This document shows, one piece after another, positions 59,615-64,000 of a stretch of 64,000 bases of DNA (within the stretch, counting starts at the first letter, position 1; each line of letters opens with the position of its first letter). A program made the position numbers and the translations under genes. The notes under the pieces are model-generated. The model made no database searches. It saw nothing but the letters and a program-made list of their open reading frames with translations, and was not told where the DNA came from. This stretch comes from Epilithonimonas vandammei (GTDB taxonomy: Bacteria; Bacteroidota; Bacteroidia; Flavobacteriales; Weeksellaceae), in contig NZ_CP034161.1 in assembly GCF_003860525.1 (NCBI RefSeq), positions 1,612,001 to 1,676,000 of the forward strand. The letters are read 5' to 3'.

Positions 59615-59694
59615 GGCTTCGAGAGCCTCAGCCTGACAATTGTTATAATTAAAGTTTTAGTATTAGAATTGTCATCCTGAGCGAAGTCGAAGGA
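59615..59694. repeat. Inverted-repeat intergenic element (TGTCATCCTGAGCGAAG type)
   Basis: One arm reads GGCTTCGAGAGCCTCAGCC then TGACAATT (59615-59642), the other AATTGTCATCCTGAGCGAAG then TCGAAGG (59667-59694), mostly complementary with a 24-base loop. The core TGTCAT-CTGAGC is shared with 57510-57521, so it belongs to the same or a related repeat family. Confidence 0.8.
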
Positions 59695-59763
59695 TTTTTC
59701 TGATAGATTAATAATTGTAACTTTTGTGACTTTTGTGGTTCAAAAATTCTTTAATTTCGCAGT

Positions 59764-60612
59764 ATGAAAATAGCATTCTTAGGACCCGAAGCATCTTTTA
59801 CGCAGTTGACCGCGACTCAATTATTCCCCAACGAAGAATTGATTCCGAAAGCTAATATTTTGGATTGCTTTCTGGCGGTTCAGAATAATGAAGTGGATAA
59901 AGCGGTTGTTCCGTTGGAGAACTCGATAGAAGGAACGGTTTCTATGACTTTGGATTATCTTTATCAGACGCCGGAAATCAAGATTGAAGCGGAAGCTGTA
60001 ATGCCAATTGCACATCATCTGATGATTCATCCAATTCAAGAAAATGATACTGTAATTGAGAAAATTTATTCTCATCCGCAGGCTCTCGCGCAAAGTTTTC
60101 ATTTTTTAAATCAGAAGTATCCCGAAGTTACAAAACAAGATTTTACTTCTACGGCTGCGGCTGCAAAACGGGTTTCTGAAAATCCTGACCGGAAAATTGC
60201 GGCTGTTGCCAACAAATTTGCGGCGGAATTATACGGTCTGAAAATCATTAATGATAACATTCACGATGTTGAAGAGAATTATACGAGATTTATAGTCATT
60301 TCCAAAACCGAGAATACTTATCAGAATGAAATGCAAAGTATCGGAAAAAAAACAGCAATGCTCATCACTCTACCTCAAGACCACGCTGGAGGACTTCATC
60401 AGGTTTTATCGGTTTTTGCGTGGCGAAATATGAACCTTAGCAAAATCGAATCCCGAACTTTGAAAACCAAACTTGGCAACTATTTCTTTTTTGTAACTGT
60501 TGTCGGAGATTGGAACAATGTTCTTTACATTAATTCAATTGATGAATTGAGAGCGATTGGCGCAGATGTTAAGTTTTTGGGAAATTATAAGGAGTTTTTG
60601 TTGGAATCTTAA
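59764..60612 (+). CDS. pheA: Prephenate dehydratase
   Basis: The 282-residue enzyme makes phenylpyruvate from prephenate. It begins MKIAFLGPEASFTQLTATQLF, has VVPLENSIEGTVSMTLDYL (substrate site), FTSTAAAAKRV (catalytic Thr-x-x-Thr/Ala region) and a C-terminal ACT domain with LSKIESRTLKTKLGNYFFFV (Phe-binding ESR motif). There is no fused chorismate mutase, which makes this the monofunctional form. Its TAA overlaps the stop of the convergent ParE toxin gene (shared TTAA). Confidence 0.95.
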   Translation: MKIAFLGPEASFTQLTATQLFPNEELIPKANILDCFLAVQNNEVDKAVVPLENSIEGTVSMTLDYLYQTPEIKIEAEAVMPIAHHLMIHPIQENDTVIEKIYSHPQALAQSFHFLNQKYPEVTKQDFTSTAAAAKRVSENPDRKIAAVANKFAAELYGLKIINDNIHDVEENYTRFIVISKTENTYQNEMQSIGKKTAMLITLPQDHAGGLHQVLSVFAWRNMNLSKIESRTLKTKLGNYFFFVTVVGDWNNVLYINSIDELRAIGADVKFLGNYKEFLLES

Positions 60613-60908
60613 TCTTTTATTCTTGATTTTAAATCCATATTACCACCAATAATTCTGGTGATTTCTATTTCATTGATGTCTAGAATTCTATAAAAGATAA
60701 TATGTCGATTGGCAAGAAATCCAAAAATGTCAGAAGCAATCTCGCTGTAATTTTTACCAATGTTTGGATTTTCTGAAAGCAATTGACAGAAGCTAATTAG
60801 TTCCTTGTAATATTTATCAGCTTGATTTTCTGACCAAGATTGATAAGTATATTCATAAATATTTGAAAGGTCTTCTACAGCTTTGTTTGTGAAGAAATAT
60901 TTAGCCAT
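60609..60908 (-). CDS. Type II toxin of the RelE/ParE family
   Basis: The 99-residue protein has the ParE pattern: FFTNKAVEDLSNIYEYTYQSW at the start, LLSENPNIGKNYSEIASDIFGFLANRHIIFYRI in the middle, and a final EITRIIGGNMDLKSRI with the basic end. ParE toxins poison DNA gyrase; the RelE branch cuts mRNA. The antitoxin gene overlaps it by eight bases upstream. Its stop overlaps pheA. The target is inferred from the ParD partner. Confidence 0.9.
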   Translation of the reverse strand: MAKYFFTNKAVEDLSNIYEYTYQSWSENQADKYYKELISFCQLLSENPNIGKNYSEIASDIFGFLANRHIIFYRILDINEIEITRIIGGNMDLKSRIKD

Positions 60909-61149
60909 TTTTCATTTTGGCTTTTAAAGATGCAAGATGATTTTCCGGTTCAAAATTTTTTGCTACTCCGCTTTCTACTCCTTCTTTGATTGCATTTTTA
61001 AGGAATTGTAATTTATTTTCCTCTTCTTCCAAAAGTCTCAATCCAGCACGAATCACTTCACTTGCATTCTTGAATCTGCCTTGTGAAATTTTATCATCCA
61101 CAAACTCTTCAAAATGATTTCCTAAGGAAACAGATGTATTTCGCCCCAT
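60901..61149 (-). CDS. ParD-type antitoxin
   Basis: The 82-residue protein is a ribbon-helix-helix antitoxin of the ParD/CC2985 type: NTSVSLGNHFEEFVDDKISQGRFKNASEVIRAGLRLLEEEE is diagnostic, and the C-terminal region is disordered and binds the toxin. The stop overlaps the toxin gene by eight bases. A perfect 17-base palindrome sits over its promoter, so it probably represses its own operon. Confidence 0.93.
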   Translation of the reverse strand: MGRNTSVSLGNHFEEFVDDKISQGRFKNASEVIRAGLRLLEEEENKLQFLKNAIKEGVESGVAKNFEPENHLASLKAKMKNG

Positions 61150-61169
61150 TTTAATTTTATTAATTAAAT

Positions 61170-61191
61170 CAAAGTTACCAAATTTTGGTAA
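61170..61191 (-). promoter_or_regulatory. parDE promoter and operator palindrome
   Basis: TTACCAAA-T-TTTGGTAA (61175-61191) is a perfect inverted repeat. On the minus strand it directly precedes and overlaps TAACTTTG (61177-61170), a perfect -7 box 20 bases before the ParD ATG. A dimeric ribbon-helix-helix repressor at this site would block RNA polymerase. Confidence 0.75.
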
Positions 61192-61210
61192 TTATTTAAA
61201 TATTATTTTT

Positions 61211-62620
61211 TTAATCTTCATCCCGAGTGTCGTCAAGATTAACAATTTTCTTATTAATAAAAAAATAAACAGGCAACCCAATCAAAATCAATCCCAATCC
61301 AGGCCAAGTATATTGTGGCTTATAAATGAATAGCAGAATACAAAATCTGGTTCCAATCAAAAGATAAAGAATAGGTGTGAAAGGATAAAGAAATGTTTTG
61401 TAACCTCTTTCCAGCTCAGGTTTTTTGATTCTCAGATAGATGACCCCAAAAACGGTAATCATATAAAACAAAACAATCACAAATGAAATCATATCCAGCA
61501 AGTCGCCATATTGTCCACTCAAACAAAGCAAACTTGCCCAAATCCCCTGCATCCAAAGTGATTTTGCAGGAACACCATTTTTGTTATTTTCTACGGCTGA
61601 TTTCAAGAACAATCCGTCTTTTGCCATTGTCTGGAAAACTCTTGCGCCGGCGAGAACAATTCCGTTCACACAACCGAAAGTCGAAATCATCACAAGAACT
61701 GCAATGATAATGGTTCCTGCATTTCCGAACATTTTTTCAGCAGCAGCAACAGCAACTCTGTCATTTGCAGCAAACGCAATAGAATCTCTGTCGAGTGCAT
61801 TGAGGTAAACAAAATTCACTAAAAGATAAAGAATCATTACAGCGGAAGTTCCCAGAATCATTGCTTTTACAACATTCTTTTTCGGATTTTCGATTTCTCC
61901 GGAAATGAAAGTAACATTTTCCCAAGCTACAGAACTGAATACAGAACCTACCATTGCGGCAGCGATTCCGCCAACAAGAGTAGCACCAGAAATGCTTTTC
62001 CATTCGGTATGTTTCAGATTTTGAAACGCGTCCCAGCCGAAGCTCATGTTTGAACTCCAGTTGGACTGATTAATCAAGATAAAGCCTAAAATAATCAAAG
62101 CTAATAATGCAATGATTTTGGACGAAGTAAAAACATTTTGCAAAATCTTACCAAACTGAACACCTTTCGTATTCACAAAAGTCAGAAACAGAATCACAAA
62201 AATCGCCAGAATCTGAATCCACGTGATTTTAAAATCGCCACTTTGAAAAATCGGAGGAGCATCATTCAAACTTGGAACAAGATAAGCTGTAAATTTTCCA
62301 AAAGCGACAGCAACCGCGGCAATCGTTCCCGTTTGAATCACAGTAAACATTCCCCAACCGTAGAGAAATCCCATTGGTTTACCAAAAATCTCTGTGATGT
62401 AAGTGTATTGTCCACCTGCTTTTGGAAACATCGCCGAGAGTTCACCATAACTAATTGCTGCTGCAACGGTCATTACAGCCGTAATTAACCAAACGACAAT
62501 CAGCCAATAACCGGAACCGAGATTTCGCATAATGTCTGCACTTACAATAAAAATTCCGCTTCCTATCATCGAGCCCATCACGATCATTACTGCGTCCCAA
62601 AGTTTGAGTTTCTTTTCCAT
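61211..62620 (-). CDS. APC-superfamily amino acid permease
   Basis: The 469-residue protein has about twelve membrane helices and the APC signature near the start (LWDAVMIVMGSMIGSGIFIVSADIM, with the Gly-Ser-Gly-Ile unwound helix) and AAAISYGELSAMFPKAGGQYTY. The PLP-free SVAWENVTFISGEIENPKKNV block is typical of the LAT/basic amino acid branch. It takes up amino acids at the inner membrane. The open frame extends to a TTG at 62629, but the ATG at 62620 is preferred. The substrate is not predicted. Confidence 0.92.
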   Translation of the reverse strand: MEKKLKLWDAVMIVMGSMIGSGIFIVSADIMRNLGSGYWLIVVWLITAVMTVAAAISYGELSAMFPKAGGQYTYITEIFGKPMGFLYGWGMFTVIQTGTIAAVAVAFGKFTAYLVPSLNDAPPIFQSGDFKITWIQILAIFVILFLTFVNTKGVQFGKILQNVFTSSKIIALLALIILGFILINQSNWSSNMSFGWDAFQNLKHTEWKSISGATLVGGIAAAMVGSVFSSVAWENVTFISGEIENPKKNVVKAMILGTSAVMILYLLVNFVYLNALDRDSIAFAANDRVAVAAAEKMFGNAGTIIIAVLVMISTFGCVNGIVLAGARVFQTMAKDGLFLKSAVENNKNGVPAKSLWMQGIWASLLCLSGQYGDLLDMISFVIVLFYMITVFGVIYLRIKKPELERGYKTFLYPFTPILYLLIGTRFCILLFIYKPQYTWPGLGLILIGLPVYFFINKKIVNLDDTRDED

Positions 62621-62801
62621 AGTTTTCAATTAAAATCAAATATATAAAAATGTAGAGATATTTTTTTGGATGATTTATTTGTAAAAAAGTCTAATAGGCT
62701 GAATAATTTTAAGCTGATAAGTGATTATGATAAAACTAAAAGGATATTTTTCTCAAAAGTATTCTTTAAAATTAAGATTTTATTAAACTTTAGCTAATGA
62801 T

Positions 62802-62832
62802 TTGCAGTGGCGCATATAAAAGTGTAATTTTG
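62802..62832 (+). promoter_or_regulatory. Promoter of the HAD-family gene
   Basis: TTG (62802-62804) and TAATTTTG (62825-62832) with 20 bases between them; ATG follows 20 bases later. The rest of the 62621-62801 spacer is AT-rich without a recognisable feature. Confidence 0.7.
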
Positions 62833-62852
62833 CCAACTTAATTTTGAACCTT

Positions 62853-63254
62853 ATGGAATTAGAATATATTGAACATCTGAGCCCAATGCTGAAAGGCGAT
62901 ATCAAGAATTATCTAATCGATATCGATGGAACGATTACAGATGATGTTCCTAACGAAGAACCTGAAAGAATGGTTACTTGCGAGCCGTTTCCCGATGCTT
63001 TGGCAACTATTAATAAATGGTATGACGAGGGTCATCAGATTTGTTTCTTCACTTCCAGAACAGAAGATTTGAGAGAAATCACAGAAACTTGGCTGAACAA
63101 ACACGGGTTCAAATATCACAGCGTTTTGCTGGGAAAACCAAGAGGTGGAAACTATCACTGGATAGACAATCACCTTGTACGCGCAACAAGATACAAAGGA
63201 AAATTCACGGATTTGGTTGAAAAACAAGTAACCATAGAGGTTTTCCGTGACTAA
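62853..63254 (+). CDS. HAD-like hydrolase family protein
   Basis: The 133-residue protein has a HAD signature LIDIDGTITDD (motif I, with both Asp residues near residue 22) and FFTSRTEDLREI (motif II, with Thr/Ser), then WIDNHLVRATRYKG for motif IV. It lacks a cap domain and is small for the family. Close relatives in databases are sometimes labelled phosphoheptose isomerase, which I consider unsupported by the sequence. The ATG at 62853 is preferred over a TTG nine bases upstream. The substrate is unknown. Confidence 0.82.
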   Translation: MELEYIEHLSPMLKGDIKNYLIDIDGTITDDVPNEEPERMVTCEPFPDALATINKWYDEGHQICFFTSRTEDLREITETWLNKHGFKYHSVLLGKPRGGNYHWIDNHLVRATRYKGKFTDLVEKQVTIEVFRD

Positions 63255-63268
63255 AAATATTCTAAATT

Positions 63269-63303
63269 AAAAATTCCCGAGCCTCCAACTTTCGGGAATT
63301 TTT
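63269..63303 (+). terminator. Terminator of the HAD-family gene
   Basis: AAATTCCCGA / TCGGGAATTT stem with an 11-base loop, T run after it, 16 bases after the stop. Confidence 0.88.
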
Positions 63304-63322
63304 GATTGGATGACAAAACTCC

Positions 63323-63452
63323 TAGCCCCGATTGACTCTATTATTTTATTAAATTAAGGAATCGTCGAAACTACGTTTTGTAGTGGAAATCCTTTTGCTT
63401 TTTTTTCACATATGAAAAAGCAAAAGATTGCAACGGAAAGCGGGATTAAGCT
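63323..63452. repeat. Palindromic repeat element upstream of serA
   Basis: CTTTTGCTTTTT (63392-63403) pairs with AAAAAGCAAAAG (63415-63426) around an 11-base loop. Outside, TAGCCCCGATT (63323-63333) can pair in part with GCGGGATTAAGCT (63440-63452). Wording such as AACGGAAAGCGGGA is that of intergenic repeats seen in flavobacterial genomes. An AT-rich stretch of about 45 bases (63336-63381) sits between the left arm and the hairpin and may be an insertion. Confidence 0.6.
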
Positions 63453-63508
63453 CTTAAACCAATTAATTATTGAACAGATTCTGTTCTTCAAAAAACATAC
63501 AATTTATA

Positions 63509-64000
63509 ATGAAAGTACTTGCTAATGACGGATTGACACAATCTGGAATCGACGCGCTAAAAGAAAATGGATTCGAGGTAATTACTGATAAAGTGGCCCA
63601 GGAAAATCTAATCACTTATATCAACGAAAATCAAGTTAAAGTTCTGCTTGTAAGAAGCGCAACGAAAGTGACGAAGGAAATGGTAGATAATTGCCCAAGT
63701 CTGGAAATCATCGGTAGAGGTGGAGTTGGAATGGACAACATCGAAGTGGCATATGCGAGAGAAAAAGGAAAACACGTAATCAATACACCTGCAGCGTCTT
63801 CGGAATCTGTTGCGGAATTGGTATTTGCACATCTTTTCTCAGGAAGCAGGTTTTTGCAGGATTCTAACAGACAAATGCCTGTAAAAGGAAATACTGAGTT
63901 TGCAAAATTGAAGAAAAAATACGAAGCTGGAATTGAACTGAGAGGAAAAACCATAGGAATCGTAGGAATCGGAAGAATCGGACAGGAAGTTGCTAGAATT
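63509..64000 (+). CDS. serA: D-3-phosphoglycerate dehydrogenase, N-terminal part (runs off window)
   Basis: The first 164 codons are present. The start MKVLANDGLTQSGIDALKENGF, the substrate-side LLVRSATKVTKEMVDNCPSLE, GRGGVGMDNIEV, and INTPAASSESVAELVF are characteristic of 3-phosphoglycerate dehydrogenases. The NAD loop IVGIGRIGQEV closes the visible part. The enzyme makes the first step of serine synthesis. Other D-2-hydroxyacid dehydrogenases share these motifs, so the substrate is a strong inference. The end of the window cuts the gene in the nucleotide-binding domain. Confidence 0.9.
   Translation, partial: MKVLANDGLTQSGIDALKENGFEVITDKVAQENLITYINENQVKVLLVRSATKVTKEMVDNCPSLEIIGRGGVGMDNIEVAYAREKGKHVINTPAASSESVAELVFAHLFSGSRFLQDSNRQMPVKGNTEFAKLKKKYEAGIELRGKTIGIVGIGRIGQEVARI

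Overview
The window reads as chromosomal DNA of a flavobacterium, most likely Chryseobacterium or a close Weeksellaceae relative. The reasons are the AT-rich composition, promoters of the Bacteroidetes form TTG-N19-TAnnTTTG, gliding and type IX secretion genes (gldB, gldC, porT, a secreted protein with a type IX sorting tail), two GLPGLI proteins, a TonB-dependent receptor, and menaquinone rather than ubiquinone genes. Most of it is ordinary housekeeping sequence. No prophage, integrase, transposase or CRISPR array was seen.

Layout. 1-6.1 kb: the end of a nucleoside-type MFS permease, a small exported protein, menI-menF, an acyltransferase, a possible 20-residue peptide transcript, a start-less coding fragment, and a PadR/PspC pair. 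6.3-11.5 kb: the threonine operon thrABC, preceded by a textbook transcription attenuator with a Thr-rich leader peptide. 11.5-14.4 kb: rpsO, prmC, yaaA and the threonylcarbamoyl-AMP synthase gene. 14.4-14.9 kb: two identical initiator tRNA cassettes. 15-19.2 kb: a BlaI/M56 sensor pair followed by two GLPGLI genes. 19.2-29.8 kb: mscL, nnr, topoisomerase IB, ftsX-DUF3098-uppP-truB-OMP-rluF, a helix-hairpin-helix repeat protein, a MerR regulator and a DbpA-like helicase.

29.9-35 kb is the one clear accessory module: a type III restriction-modification operon (mod, a GxxExxY gene, res), preceded by a GC-richer hairpin element. 35-46.3 kb: rpsA, a type IX secreted protein, a glycosyltransferase, a bestrophin/pentapeptide-repeat pair, and a divergent TonB receptor/gamma-glutamyltransferase pair. 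46.4-54.7 kb (minus strand): Hsp20, RNase Y, a probable 6S RNA, zapA with a coiled-coil partner, porT-menG, ribD, nadE. 54.8-64 kb: gldB-gldC, metB, GNAT and EEP enzymes, pheA, a ParDE toxin-antitoxin pair, an APC permease, a HAD protein and the start of serA.

The least expected signals lie between genes: the thr attenuator, the small-peptide transcript at 3.5-3.7 kb, the dual BlaI-type operators, the long hairpin upstream of mod, the 6S-like RNA, and several unrelated families of interspersed or palindromic repeats. Function calls rest on reading motifs and family resemblance; no database search was possible.
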